A stretch of DNA of 64,000 nt. Source: Metarhizium brunneum. Taxonomy: Eukaryota; Ascomycota; Sordariomycetes; Hypocreales; Clavicipitaceae. Shown piece by piece: positions 11,033 through 22,963 of this stretch. Every line of letters starts with the position of its first letter. The stretch's first letter is position 1. A program made the position numbers and the translations under genes. Location of the stretch: contig NC_089425.1 of the NCBI RefSeq assembly GCF_013426205.1, positions 4,526,001-4,590,000 on the forward strand, in the 5' to 3' direction. The notes beneath the pieces were generated by a model that was not told the origin of the DNA, searched no databases, and saw only the letters and a program-made list of their open reading frames with translations.

Positions 11033-11209
11033 ATAACTAAATAATAAGTGCTTATGAAGTATTTTAGCAGGAATTAATAAGAGTTTACTAGTTATTTTAC
11101 TTTTTCTCGAAAAAATTAAGTATTAATATCTCTTTTTTTCCTTTTTTTTATTAGCTATATACCCTCTTATAAGGTCACTGGTAGTGCATTAAACAGGGGC
11201 TAAAGTGCA
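10928..11209. mobile_element. 282-bp MITE flanked by TA
   Basis: Inverted ends near 10928-10957 and 11180-11209 match at most positions around a CCCCTGTTTAAT core and end in TACACTT and TGCACTT. A TA lies immediately outside each end (10926-10927 and 11210-11211), as for Tc1/mariner-type elements. The interior is AT-rich and includes an (AT)n run of about 30 bp near 10995-11027. There is no coding capacity. Confidence 0.65.
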
Positions 11210-11211
11210 TA

Positions 11212-12462
11212 AGATTAGAAATTTGTATTCATGCAGACAGCTAAAGTCCTAGTCATGACTCATACGGTAATTATGCAGTAGACGAGAGCCACCGCCAGGA
11301 GCCCACATGCAGGGGTAGGGCCTATTAAGCTGGTGCTTCTATTCGAGCCCGCCGCCAGCTTGTCCCAAAGGCTAGAACATAGTTGACACGTCGCACCATC
11401 GCCTCGATTAATGCGTCGAAGGCCATAAATCTTGGATCCAGGTTAAATCTGATCAGACTCTTCTATGTAGCCATAAAAACCGGTTCTTGTGAAATCTAAC
11501 GCCGCCACGTCACCCAGTATACTCTGTAGGATTTGAGATATAGGATACCCACGCAGTCCGGGATTAGTTGATAGTAGTTACATGTATAGTGTAGCCGCGA
11601 GGCGGTAGCCAAAACTGTACCACATGTACTAAAGGCTAATATCGAGGCGCGAAATTGAAGACACGTTTGCTGGGCGATGTGGTTCTCGCCTGGATAGTCT
11701 TTTGCCCCTTTGCATACTTTCGGAAAATCGGTAGGAGGCCAGAGTAAAAGTGCGAATGCGTGGCTCGCCTCGTGCGAAGCGTTGCGCTTCATGGACTCGA
11801 CTGGGGGGATCTGGCGCAATATGGTAGGTTGTATAGCTTGTTGGCGAGCTTGATTCATCTTTTTTATTTAGATTCTGTTCTTGGTTGTCTTTTTTTTTAC
11901 GCCATGTAATTGGGACATGGGGCCGAGGGATCGCGCGGAATTTATCAAGATTGTCAATCAAAACAAACTTGCGTCACGTTTGTCAAGTTCAAGGTGACAT
12001 GGTCTTTGCATATGCTATAATGTTGAGTACAGCAGCGCCCACGTCTTCGATGATGTGAAATACGTCTCAAGTCATGTTGTTTCAATGTTGTCATCGCTAC
12101 TCAAAGTGGACCTGTGGTGGTTTCTCTGCTCTTGCATCTGCCATTCTATTTAACAAACGCTGGGAAGGAGGCAAGAAACTCCTTTGCGATGAAGTGACGA
12201 TTATAGAATGAGAATAGTCGTTTCATTTGCCTACATGACTAAACGCGGTCAAAGGGAACCTTGGGTTGGAGGGGAATAGCCCACTCGAGACTTCAATTAT
12301 GTCAAGTCTGGTTGCTAACCCATCATCCGACAACAGCCTCAGCAGACGTGCGAAAACAAAGCCAGCTGCAAACGAAGCGCTGTACCCAACTTGAAAACCC
12401 AGCACAGAGAATACGAGAAAAAGAAAGCCAAAAGCACCGGACATCTGTGCAGACAAAGCACC
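11212..12462. other. Intergenic stretch
   Basis: Minus-strand frames at 11496-11858 and 11629-11961 overlap one another and have no recognisable domain. The last few hundred bases are the 3' flank of the GMC oxidoreductase gene. Confidence 0.4.
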
Positions 12463-14440
12463 CTAGGCAGTCTTGCGGCCCTGTTTAATCATCTCGCTGG
12501 CCCTGTGTGCAATGGCCGCAATAGGCGCCGTCGGATGCCCGCTAATCTGCTCTGGAAAGATGCTGGCATCGACAACGCGAAGCCCATTCGTCCCGTACAC
12601 GCGGCACTCTGTATCGACAACGCTGTCGGAGGGCGACGGCCCCATCCTCGCCGAACCGACGGGGTGGTAGAGGGTGAATGCCCGCTCGACCAGGTAGCGC
12701 CCGAGTTGCTCGTCGGTCACGGCGTCGGGATCGCTGCACGAATACGGCCACCAGTACGACGAAGGGTCGTCGTTCGCGGGGACGGGGTCCAAGTACTTTT
12801 GGAAGGCTGGGCTGCGCATAATCTTGAGACAGAGGCGGAGTCCGGCTATCAAGACCTTTTTGTCATTGTCCTCCTTGTCGGTGAGATACTGGGGGTCAAT
12901 GATGGCTAGTGTAGAGAGAAAAAAAACTTGTCAGTATACCCGAGGACTCGCCTTGCATACATGTACGGGGATACAACTTACGGTGGTCAAAGACGTCTGC
13001 GCTCTTGAGGCGGATTGTGCCACTGCTCTGTGGCCGCAGGCCGATCGGGGCCAGACTAAAGACATTGGCATCGTCCAGAGGCCGTTCCTCTCCGTGGTGG
13101 ATAAAAGCAATCGGCGCGCCGATAATCTCCAAGTCCGGGGCCTTGTCGCCAGAGGTGTAGTCCTTGGGAACGAGACCGGGCAAGTCGTACTCAAAGGTCC
13201 GGACAAAGGCGGCGGCCTCGCCGACATTGCTGGTCAGCGGACCGGTCCCGAATAGCAGCCACTGCACCAGGGCCGGGATGGCCTTGATGTCGTCGGCGAG
13301 GTAGTCGAGGGTCGAGCCCTTCTTGGACTTGCACAAGACGCCGTTGCTGCAGAGGTGGTCCTTGAGCTGCCTCCCGACGTTGTCGTTGGCAAAGACAGGC
13401 GCAATCGAGTGCTTCTTCAGCTCGTCCTCGGGCCCGATGCCGCTGAGCATGAGCGTCTGGGGCGTGTTGACGGCTCCCGCGGAGAGAATGACCTCGCGCC
13501 CGGCGTGGACCTGGTACCGCTCGCCGCCCCGGGAGACTTGGAACTCGACGCCAATGGCAGTCGGCTCGGCATTGTTGATTCGGTCAAACAGGACCCTGGT
13601 GACTTGGGCGCCGCAGGCCACGTACAGGTTGGGCCGGCGCAGGACATCCGGGGTCAGGAAGGCCGTGGCCAGCGACGACCGCTGCCCCTTGCTGTCGATA
13701 AAGGTCTGCAGCCGCGTGACGCCCAGACTGCCGTTCTTGGTATTGATGTCGCTGTTGGGGGGGATGCCGGCGTCGTCGCAGGCCGGGAGGAAGCCGTCCT
13801 CGACAATCTGAGACAGCCACGAGTAGCCCGTCTGCCACTTGCCGGCGTCGCCACGGTGCGCCGCATCGATGGCCGGGCGGGCCGGGTTGGGCGTGAACTT
13901 TTCGACGCTTCGAAAGTGCGGAGCGAGGTCTCGATAGCCCCAGCCGTCGCAGCCGTGGACCGACTCCCACTCGTCAAAGTCGGAGGCGGAGCAGTGGTGG
14001 TAGATCATGGCGTTCATGGACGACGAGCCGCCGAGGATGCGCCCGCGCGGCCAGTACAGTCGGCGAGAGGCCACGGCCTCCTGTTCCACGGTGTAGTAGT
14101 CCCAATCATGCTGGCCGTGGAAGAGTTTGGAAAACATGAGCGGGACCTTGCACTCCAACACCTTCGTGTTGTCGCCGCCGGCCTCGAGGACGAGCACCGA
14201 CACGTCCTTGTCCTCGGACAGCTTGTTGGCGAGCACACATCCCGCCGCGCCGGCGCCCACAATGACTAGACGGGTCAATCAGTTAGCAGACGAGACGCAG
14301 CCCGCGCGGCAGAACGTACCGTAGTCGTAGCTGGGAAGGGCTCGCCCGGCCGCGGCTGCGGTCACCGGGGGGCCGGAAGGCGGTTGCCGTGCCGCATAGT
14401 GCAGCGGGTTGTGCAGCGGATTGGCATGTCGTCGACCCAT
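12463..14440 (-). CDS. GMC-family FAD oxidoreductase
   Basis: Three exons are predicted: 14440-14320, 14265-12982 and 12905-12463. Donors are GTACGT and GTAAGT, and both acceptors are CTAG. The product is 615 aa, the usual family length. The FAD dinucleotide-binding motif spans the first junction (VIVGAGAAGCVLANKL, about residues 41-56). GMC signatures follow: GGSSSMNAMIYHH and ILSAGAVNTPQTLMLSGIG. The C-terminal domain carries the catalytic pair region, YHPVGSARMG and SGHPTAPIAAIA. These enzymes oxidise alcohols, sugars or aromatic alcohols with FAD; the substrate cannot be read from sequence. There is no signal peptide (MGRRHANPLHN start), so it is probably intracellular. It is divergently transcribed from the UNC93-like gene across about 2.7 kb. 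Confidence 0.92.
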
Positions 14441-17129
14441 GCTTGCTGTCTGTCTGGTCCGTTGAAACGACAAGAACCTAAGAGTCTCGCCTGTGAAAGG
14501 CACAAGAGATGCCAACCCCAAGGGGTTTTGTTTTCTTATAGCATCACTGCGACTTGACGGCTTGTGACGACTCCACCATGGCGATTTGCCGAGGGTGGGC
14601 ATCTGCCATCTGGAGGGGGTCAAGGCTCGAGACGCGAGGGGTCAGGAGTCAAGAGGCTTCCATGTTCCCCTGACCCCAGACTCCAGATGTCCGGCTGATT
14701 TGATCGATCCACCTCCGCCATCTCGAGGCAGACGCTACGCAGGTACACCTTTGGGACCAGACTCCATAATAAATATACGTGTATTGATTCGATACTTGGC
14801 CAAATCGTTGGAGCAGTTGTCCTTGGTAGGGTCAACTTTATACTCGGTACGGTGTCCAAGATGTGTTTGGCCCAAGCTCCTGCAGGTGGGTTGTTTTTGT
14901 CCTGTACGGAGTAGTACATACATGTCATGCCTTTTCTTCTTGCCCCGAGTGCATATGTACAGCGTAGCATCACATCAGGTGGAGATGCTTTTTGGAGCGG
15001 AGAGCGGCTCAACTCTGCCGGTCCGAGTTTGACCATCAAGAGACGTATGTGCGCGGCTGAAGGTGCGCACACCTAGCCTGACCTAGGTGCGCCGTTGTGG
15101 TGCCCAGACACCATGAACATTTTGAACCTGACCATGTACGAAATACTCACTGCCTCTTTCGCTTTCCTGCGACGCCCCACACAACTCTCCTTTTCCGTTC
15201 ACCGAGCGCAGGGTCGTGGTCATGTTTTGGCACTCTGACGGCGTTGTACAGGCGACCCAAGGCCCCCGGCAGAATAATGCCTGATTCACTTTCCATGGGA
15301 GAGCAATCGACGCATCCCTACTCGGAGACACAAGGCCGTCCTGGCCTTTCTCCATGAAAGCAAGCGTGGTGTCGCGTCTTGGCCAAGTGTTGGTGATGAG
15401 CGCGTGCATGTCGAGAGGAAAAGGCACATTTATTTGGGAGTGGACTCCCTGAAGGATATGCTGCCAGCTATGAAACAATCAAATGCCATATTACACTTGG
15501 AAGACATGGGCACATGGTGGCCATGTGTCATGGGCCAAAGGATCAATCCATGGGGTTGCGCGTGTGGCTTGCGCCGGCGCGTGCTAGACCGTCGACGCAT
15601 ACGGAGTACATACATGTAACCTTGAGGACTTGACGACACGGTGTGGCAGCATTGATGAAATAACTGGCGCACGAGTATGCTAGACAGACATGGAATTTGG
15701 GCACCATCTTGGCCCCCGGTGGAGCGTGTACATACATACATACATGGCTTCTTCCCCATGGGACAACAGCCGAAGCGACATGGACCAGTAAGTATCTGCT
15801 GATGGATGGCCCGTCGGCTTCGGACAGCCTGCTGCTTGGCTGTGATTGGCTTCAATGTTGACCCGGGACTAGGCCCGATTGCTGTAGTTGCATTCAATGT
15901 TCATGTTGCGAAATGTCTGGTGCGGCTGTCGTGGCGGACTGGCGTCCAAGGTGTCAACATTGAAGTCAGACGAGGTGAATTGTGTCTGGTCGCGTCCCGG
16001 ACGCCAAGGAACATGGAAAGCCCATGGGCTGCGACGACTCCACGAGAGACGTCAAGTTGCAGCATGTCGGTTCGTGCCGCCATGTGGGCAGATTCCAGAC
16101 AAAATCTCGATGCGAAACACTTCCCCATAACGGGACTCCGGATTGCCCAGCAAATCTCCGAGTTCCATGTCCCTGCGCTGCCGAGGCCAGTGTTTCCCGC
16201 TGGCACGGCAAAATCCGCCCAGACAACGGGGATAATTACCTGGGCTGTTTGTTTGGCAATCAATACGGAGTACCCCGTGCAGAAATGCTGCCTCTCGTCG
16301 CAACCCCTGTCCTCGTGCTCCCGTCGTGACCACCTCCCACCCGAGCAAGTTGACATGTTCATGTCAACCACGGCTTGCAGAAGCAGCGACCGCACCCTCC
16401 AATCAGCAACGGCCACTCGCATTGGCACACCCTCTTGACCCTACATGTAAGCGCGTTGAAGCCGCCACGAGCCAACACGAGCCAAACAAACGTCTGGTGT
16501 CTGCATGTTGGCCTTGTCGGCGCTGTATGGCAGTGTAACCTGCCCCGTGGGTGGAATGTAACCATCCCAGGCAAGGAGAGCAAGGATGCAGAGGGATGCA
16601 GACTCCAGAGTCCAGAGGCGGGGGTGGGTAGCAAAGACGTCTTCAATGTTCCAAGGGTTCAACAAATGTTCCAAATGGCGTCTGGTTGCCGTGGCTTCGG
16701 AACCACGCCAAAGCCGTCAATCGCCAAGCGTGCGCAACGCCTCTCGTGGCCCTCCAAGCTCAAGGGCAACGTTGTCGGCGTGTCGGCTCACGTGGTGATG
16801 CGAATGGTGCCATGTACCCCATCTCATCCCGAGTCCATGACAGGTGTTGGGTAGCAGCGGGATGGAGATGACGCTGGCACTACGACCAGGACGGCATGGA
16901 GCAGATTCTCGCCCCTGCCAACAGCTCGCCGTGTCTGGTCGCTCAAGTCTGGTGCTTCGTATTGACATATATTTGATTCATAAGTCCTCTGCTCCGCTCC
17001 CGCGTCTGCGCTTCATCTTCATGGCGAAGACGACGCCCACCCGCTCACCGCAGTCCGTCGCTCTCCTTTGCTGCCCGCGTGCCCGGGACGACACCACCGC
17101 AATCAATTGACGCGAGTTGACGGCCAACA
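14441..17129. promoter_or_regulatory. 2.7-kb divergent intergenic region
   Basis: It separates the start codons of the GMC oxidoreductase (minus) and the UNC93-like transporter (plus), so it should contain both promoters. The overlapping frames inside it lack domains. Repeated words include TACGGAGTA (14904, 15600 and 16264) and a short TACA run at about 15727-15745. No specific operator can be assigned. Confidence 0.4.
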
Positions 17130-18881
17130 ATGTCCACAGAGAAGAAGCCCGCCGACACGACCGTGCCGGCCGACCAAGCTGTCGACCATGGTCCAGCCGT
17201 TGCCGCCGCCGCCGCCGCCGATGGACACGTCGACGTCCCCCTCCCAGCCGGATGGAAATACAAGCAGCGCCGGATCTTTGGCTTCAACATCCCGTGGTAC
17301 GCCTCGCCCCAGACCCAGCTCATCATGGTGTCGTTTGTCTGCTTCCTGTGCCCCGGCATGTTCAACGCCCTGGGCGGCATGGGAGGAGGCGGCAAAACCG
17401 ACGCGACCCTCGCCGACAACATGGTAAGACGATTCAGAATATTGTCGGATTTGACCGCTGCCCGTAGCCCCTGTTGCTGACCGTGGTCGCGTTGCACAGA
17501 ACACGGCCTTGTACAGCGCGTTTGCCGTCTTTGGTTTCTTCGGCGGCACCTTTATCAACAAGCTCGGTGTCAAGTACACCCTCGCCTTTGGAGGCGTCGG
17601 CTACTGCGTCTACGCCGCCAGCCTGCTCGCCTCGGTCCACGCCGACGTCTCCGGTTTCAACATCTTTGCCGGCGTGTTCCTGGGTGTCTGCGCCGGCCTG
17701 CTCTGGACGGCCCAGGGCACCATTATGATTTCCTATCCCCACGAGCACGAAAAGGGCCACTATTTCGCCTGGTTCTGGGGAATCTTCAACATGGGGGCCG
17801 TCATTGGGAGTTTGGTAAGTAGTGTCTGGTTTGTTTCCGCACGCCGTCGTGCAGTCGACTAACACGATTTGCGCCCCAGATCCCTCTCGGTGAAAACATC
17901 AACGTCAAGACGAATGCGACCGTCACCGATGGCACCTACATTGGCTTCATCGTCCTCATGTTCTGCGGCGCCGTCCTGGCCCTCCTGCTCTGCAACGCCA
18001 ATGACATTGTTCGAAAGGATGGCAGTCGCGTCATTCTAAAGAAGAACCCCAGCTGGCAGAGCGAGCTTCTCGGTCTCTGGGAGACACTTCGCTTTGAGCC
18101 GCTGGTTGTGCTGCTGTTTCCCATGTTCTTCTCCTCCAACTGGTTCTACGTCTACCAGCAGAACGGTGTCAACAGCGCACGATTCACGACGCGCACCAAG
18201 GCGCTCAACAGCCTCCTGTACTATCTTGCGCAGATTCTCGCCGCCTGGATTACCGGCGTCCTTGTCGATGTCCAGGGTGTGCGCCGGTCCGTTCGTGCCA
18301 AGCTGACTTGGGTTGTCCTGGTCGTCTTCACTTTTGCTCTTTGGGGCGGCGGCTATGCCTACCAAAAGGACTACACGCGCGAGTCTGTCAATCCCGAGCT
18401 GAACCCGGACTATGAGCCCACCGACTGGACTACACCTGGATATGTCGGTCCCATGTTCTTGTACATCTTTTACGGTTTCTACGATGCGGTCTGGCAGGCG
18501 TGCATTTACTGGTAAGTTGGCATGCCCGTTGCTCCAAAGCCTTCCATGTTGCTTTTTCTTCTTGTCGTAAGCTAAGCAAGCATTAGGTACATGGGCGCTC
18601 TCTCCAACTCCGGCCGTCGTTTGGCCAACTATGTCGGCTTTTACAAGGGCATACAGTCCGTTGGCGCAGCTGTCATGAACAATTTGGATTCTCGCAAGCT
18701 TTCGTTTATGAAGGAATTCATCAGCAACTGGGTCTTGCTCGCAGTCTCTCTCGTGGTCGCTGCTCCGGCCATCTTCCTCAAGATCTCCGACCACGTCGAG
18801 GTCGAGGACGATCTCAAGGATACTGACGAGACTGTGGAGGATGTTCTTCCTGTTGGCCACCCGGAAAAGGCGGTGGTTTAA
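17130..18881 (+). CDS. UNC93-like major facilitator membrane protein
   Basis: Four exons are predicted: 17130-17423, 17500-17814, 17880-18511 and 18587-18881. All have GT-AG introns in phase, giving 511 aa. An alanine/histidine-rich cytosolic N-terminus (about 45 aa) precedes roughly ten to twelve hydrophobic helices. Family features are the ...GMFNALGGMGGGG segment after the first helix, GGTFINKLGVKYTLAFGG, GLLWTAQGTIMISYP, FAWFWGIFNMGAVIGSL, and the C-terminal WYMGALSNSGRRLANYVGF. This pattern is typical of fungal UNC93-like (DUF895) proteins such as the yeast/fission-yeast uncharacterised set. The transported substrate is unknown; the animal relative regulates a potassium channel. The acidic C-tail (DDLKDTDETVEDV) is likely cytosolic. 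Confidence 0.9.
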
Positions 18882-19426
18882 AATCGGGGACGTTGTATTT
18901 TGCGGCCATCCGGCCTTCAGCCTGGCTGCCATGGCCACCGGCTAGTGCCTTTACATGGTTTGTTGAATAACGGCGTGTTGGTGCCATTACAGGTTGTACC
19001 TTTTTGTATTTGTAATGCAACAGGGATTACTGGTTTTATTTCAGAACAGAGAAACTACGTATTTTTAATTGTGACGCAGGTGGTTCCACATCATGTTCAT
19101 TGTCATTGTATAGGCTTCCATAGGATCAACTTACATATGTAGGATATTGGGGTCACGTCGACTTGACGGTACATCATTATGAGTCGCACCCAGCCTTGAC
19201 TAACTGTCTGCTAGCGTCAAAGGCTGGTATCTCGGTGAAGGCATCTCGGCGAACAGTCACACCCTGCAGACAAAACAGGCCGGCGAGCTGAATCAGGTAT
19301 AGCGCCTGGAACCCCAGGTTGATATAAACTGCGGGACAAAGTCAAGTACCAGACGCTTCAATGGTGTCTACGACCATCTTGCCATCCAACTCAGCCAGAC
19401 CGAGCACAACACCAAAACAATACCCA
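18882..19426. other. Intergenic stretch
   Basis: It holds the 3' flank of the UNC93-like gene and the promoter side of the methyltransferase gene. No gene is seen. Confidence 0.5.
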
Positions 19427-20398
19427 ATGGCAGAGAATAATAGTTACCAACACATCAATCAACAAAGATGGGACGAGCGTGCTCCCTTTGTATGTGCTTC
19501 CACCACGCATCCAAGACGATGTATCTGACCATGTGTATCATTGCGTAGCACGCCGCCTCCGAGGACTACAAGGTCAACAGTTTCTTGACTGACCCAACCT
19601 ATATCAGCCAGGTGGTCAAGTTTGACCAGACGCTTCTTGGTAGCATCGATGGTCTCAACTGCGCTCACCTACAATGCCACATTGGAACAGACACATTGAG
19701 CTTGAGCCGTTTGGGCGCAGCGTCTGTGACGGGGCTTGATTTTTCCCCTGCATCTTTAAGAGAGGCTCGCAAACTAGCCTCGGCAACTTCTGCAAGCGGT
19801 GGCGAGAGGCTATCGTTTGTTGAAGCATCGGTATATGACGGCCTCAAGGTGCTCATGCCGCGCACCTTCGATCTGGTGTATACCGGCATTGGCGCCCTCT
19901 GTTGGGTTCCGCGTGTGCGCGAGTGGGCAGAGGTTGTTGCTGGCCTGTTGAAGCCGGGAGGACGACTATTCATAAGGGAAGGACACCCCATCTTGTGGGC
20001 ATTGGATGACAAGTCGCCGGATAGGCTCATTGTAGATTTGCCTTATTTTGAGCGCGACGAACCCACCGTGTTCCATGACGAAGACACGTATGTGGACACG
20101 GGAGGGCACAAATTTGAGGCCTCGGCAAGTGCAGAGTTCAACCACGGCCTGGGCGAGATAGTTGAGGCCCTGTTATCACAGAAGATGCGAATCTCCGGAT
20201 TGGTTGAGCATCAAAGCGTGCCCTGGCCGGCTATCCCGGCACAGATGGCGTCAGATCACAGAGGTAGGCTCTGCCCAGCACCATCCCGCCACGATCTCGA
20301 GACTTTTGGACTCACATACAATGCCAGGCGAATACAGTTTAAAAACCCAACCATGGCGAATACCTCATTCATATACCCTTCAGGCTATAAAGGAGTAA
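19427..20398 (+). CDS. SAM-dependent methyltransferase
   Basis: Three exons are predicted: 19427-19489, 19549-20263 and 20328-20398, giving 282 aa. Exon 1 supplies the conserved start (MAENNSYQHINQQRWDERAPF), and exon 2 continues with HAASEDYKVNSFLTDPTY. The SAM-binding loop is read at HLQCHIGTDTLSLSRLGA and the acidic second-strand end at GLDFSPASLREAR. Motif IV-like DLVYTGIGALCWVP and the post-motif LLKPGGRLFIREGHP complete a class I Rossmann fold. Exon 3 (GEYSLKTQPWRIPHSYTLQ) restores the usual C-terminal motif. Without that splice the frame would read through to 20538, which I consider an artefact. The substrate is unknown; relatives methylate small molecules. The protein is probably cytosolic. 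Confidence 0.85.
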
Positions 20399-20597
20399 CG
20401 GAAACGTGTTTACTTATGATACTCGCGCGCGGAGTAGTTGGCCACAATCTACACCAGCAACTACTATGTACGTACATGATGCCGGTTCCTCGGAGGCGCG
20501 TATTCAAGTCAATAAATGGAGCTAATGGCGTTGAATGAGCGAGACGGGATGAATTTGCTTGGACGTCGGATGAAGGCCTGCCGCATGGTGAAGCACA

Positions 20598-20642
20598 ATT
20601 GGCAATTTTTCAGCCCCTGGACTGGGCATCATTGGCTATAAA
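20598..20642 (+). promoter_or_regulatory. Possible core promoter of the CFEM gene
   Basis: An inverted CCAAT (ATTGG, 20598-20602) and TATAAA (20637-20642) lie about 270 bp upstream of the CFEM start codon. This placement is plausible for a fungal promoter with a long 5' leader. Confidence 0.3.
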
Positions 20643-20907
20643 GCCGTCTCATTTTCCGATAGTTCCGCTCCCCCATCATCAACAGCTTCAGAGCTGAACC
20701 TGGCAATGCAGATCTAGACCAATCAAGGCGACAAGATATCAGCCCCCAAACTGCAAGGCCCTTTATTACGTGTCCGCGGTGAGACCTGGCGTTTGTATCA
20801 CCATACATGAACTGATACAAAGATCCTTTCTACTCCGCCCGTCTTTGCCTTTTCTGTGTACTCTTCACTCTCGTTGTATCTTCTTTGTTCTTCTGAACTT
20901 TTGAACC

Positions 20908-21534
20908 ATGAAAGCCGCGACCTTTTGTGCCATTGTGCTCGCAAATGCGTCGGGCGTGCTGGCACTGGACAGCCTGTCAGGCTACACAAAAGACATCCCC
21001 AAGTGCGCCTACTCTGCACTGGTTGATGGAATGAAACAAGAGGGATGCGACATTTCGAACGTCACTGCTGAGGACTTTGACTGCCTTTGCAAGCACATTG
21101 GCGCTATTTCAATTATTGTAGCAAAGAGTGTTGACTCGACTTGCACTGCTGGTACGTTGCCAAAGTTCCCTTTTTCGAGCACCACGGCCATGATGCTCTT
21201 CCCGTTTGCTTGGCTCATTTCGAACTCGACTTTGCGCAACCTCGAGCCAGACTAGCAGAATGGCAGACTAATGCAGGCACGTTTTTACCTAGACTTTACC
21301 CAAGCCGCCGGATCAATGTGCGGCAGGTGGAACGTGGACAGCACCACTGCAACAGACTTGGCTGCTGCGACGAGCGCTCTTGCGAATGCCCTCAACGGGA
21401 AAGGCTCCGATGCCAAACAGACAGCGACTGGAATATCAACGTCTGCCACGAAGAACATTGCCATGGTGCCTACTGGTGGTGCAATTGGCGTCGTGGGTGG
21501 ACTCGCGGCGGCAGCGGCAGGTATTATGTTATGA
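20908..21534 (+). CDS. CFEM-domain secreted, probably GPI-anchored protein
   Basis: Two exons are predicted, 20908-21151 and 21293-21534. The 141-bp intron runs from GTACGT to ACCTAG, and the product is 161 aa. The signal peptide is MKAATFCAIVLANASGVLA. The CFEM module runs from about residue 28 to 90, with cysteines in PKCAYSAL, EGCDIS, FDCLCKH, STCTA and SMCGRW, plus the conserved D before the CLC motif. The remainder is a Ser/Thr/Ala-rich spacer ending in a hydrophobic tail (GGAIGVVGGLAAAAAGIML), which fits a GPI-anchor signal. CFEM proteins act in heme/iron acquisition, adhesion or as effectors; which applies here cannot be read. Start and splice are well supported by cysteine spacing. 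Confidence 0.85.
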
Positions 21535-22963
21535 ATGATCGACAAGAGTACAGCGTACGCAGGGCTACTTGTCTTTTGTAACGTTGTATGTGAAGAGCAG
21601 AGGTGGAATGTAGTTTTTGCGTCCCAGGAGCCGCAGCGCCAAGCACAAATAGCCAGGGGGGATTATAGTTGCCCAATAAAGCGCTGGCTAATTCAGTCGT
21701 GTCTTATATAACCGCTACCTTCGGTCCACGAGCTCCAGATCAACTCTCTGCTTTTAAAAGTGAACTTTAAGTAAAGGGAAAGTCAACTTGGCTAACACTG
21801 TAACGTCTTGTTGCCGGACTGTGTTGACCGGTTACGTCTCTATGTGCAAGCCATGCTGGAGTCTCTGGCGGGAAAGGGTTAGGGTTAGGGTGATTTATTG
21901 GAGGAAACGCTTGCAATTGACATGCGATCGACATCTACATGTCGACATTTTAAACGCAGTCAAAGGTGGGCATTTGAGAGAGAAGTAAGAGACTGGAATG
22001 ATGATACCTAGAGAGGAGTAAACGTGGAAATAAAAGCGTAGAGAGTCAAGATTTACCATCCTGCACATTTCCTAGATCCTCATACCACCAAGGCAACTCA
22101 TACACCTCTAATGCCGCGCAAAAACATGGCGCTGCCTCATGTGTGTTGCAACTCGGCCTCACGCTGTGACGGTTGACTCTCTTCCCACAAGTCCCCAAAC
22201 CAACTAATCGCAACTGGAGCGAGCGGACCACGGAGTACTCCCGAGGGACTTGATTTGGGGGATAGAATATGGTTGTACGCATATGCAGGACCCGCTAGCG
22301 TTTATAGAGGTCAATGGTCCGTTCTAGCTACGTCAAAGAGACCATCGTGGCTGGTTAGCATGTCAACACGGCCGTCAGGGACATGTTGACATGTATCATT
22401 CCATCAATGAGGCTCTCGTCTCTACTTTCCTTTTTTTTAGTCTTAGACGAGTTGTTTATTGGTCCTATCCATGAAAATCTTGGAAACTTCTGGCATTGGA
22501 GTACTTTTGACTGGCGATGCATGCAACCTCTTGTTGGTCCATGCCGACATTCAAAATTCGCACTTGCGGTTATATAATTGGTTCTATTGATGGGGACTTC
22601 TGGGATCTCTCCAATGACCATCGGCATGTGCCGCTATGCGCTAGCAGGGGGCGGCCGAGTTGCACCGTTGTCATTTAATTCCGGGATAACCCCCCCCAGT
22701 TTGCGCCACCGGCTGACATTCTAAAGGACCAGACCGCTCAACCAGACGTCTTTTTGCACAGCTTACCGTGATGCATGCCTACTCGCCATAACCAATCTTT
22801 TCAACGCCATGCGAGTCTGGGCACATGACGACACAGACCTGGGAGAGAGCTTTCTTATGAATTAGGTGGTCATAAACCTAGAATCTCTTCATCTTTGTCT
22901 TTCTTCTTTAGGTCAGCATTTTGACAAGTAATTTAAATCACGTACACCTCTTGCTCACAAGTC
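21535..22963. other. Intergenic stretch
   Basis: No supported gene is present. The short frames at 21788, 22046, 22355 and 22383 have no domain. A telomere-like triplet of GGGTTA units is found at 21876-21890, and a run of eight to nine C lies near 22690. Confidence 0.4.
21876..21890 (+). repeat. Interstitial telomere-like repeat (TTAGGG)
   Basis: The 15-bp string GGGTTAGGGTTAGGG is seen. Its length is too short to prove a former chromosome end. Confidence 0.5.

Noticed and set aside
13355..14269. Long plus-strand open frame of 304 codons
   Set aside because: It is the exact antisense of the GMC oxidoreductase coding exon; GC-rich third positions produce antisense open frames. It has no start context or domain.
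15806..16438. Overlapping frames on both strands in the 2.7-kb divergent region
   Set aside because: Frames overlap in four or more phases, have no domain, and none shows a splice-consistent or signal-peptide structure.
18036..18938. Minus-strand open frame of 300 codons
   Set aside because: Antisense shadow of the UNC93-like gene exons and introns, with no domain.
20264..20538. Read-through end of the methyltransferase frame
   Set aside because: The unspliced frame loses the family C-terminus, whereas splicing 20264-20327 restores it; the longer frame is therefore an artefact.
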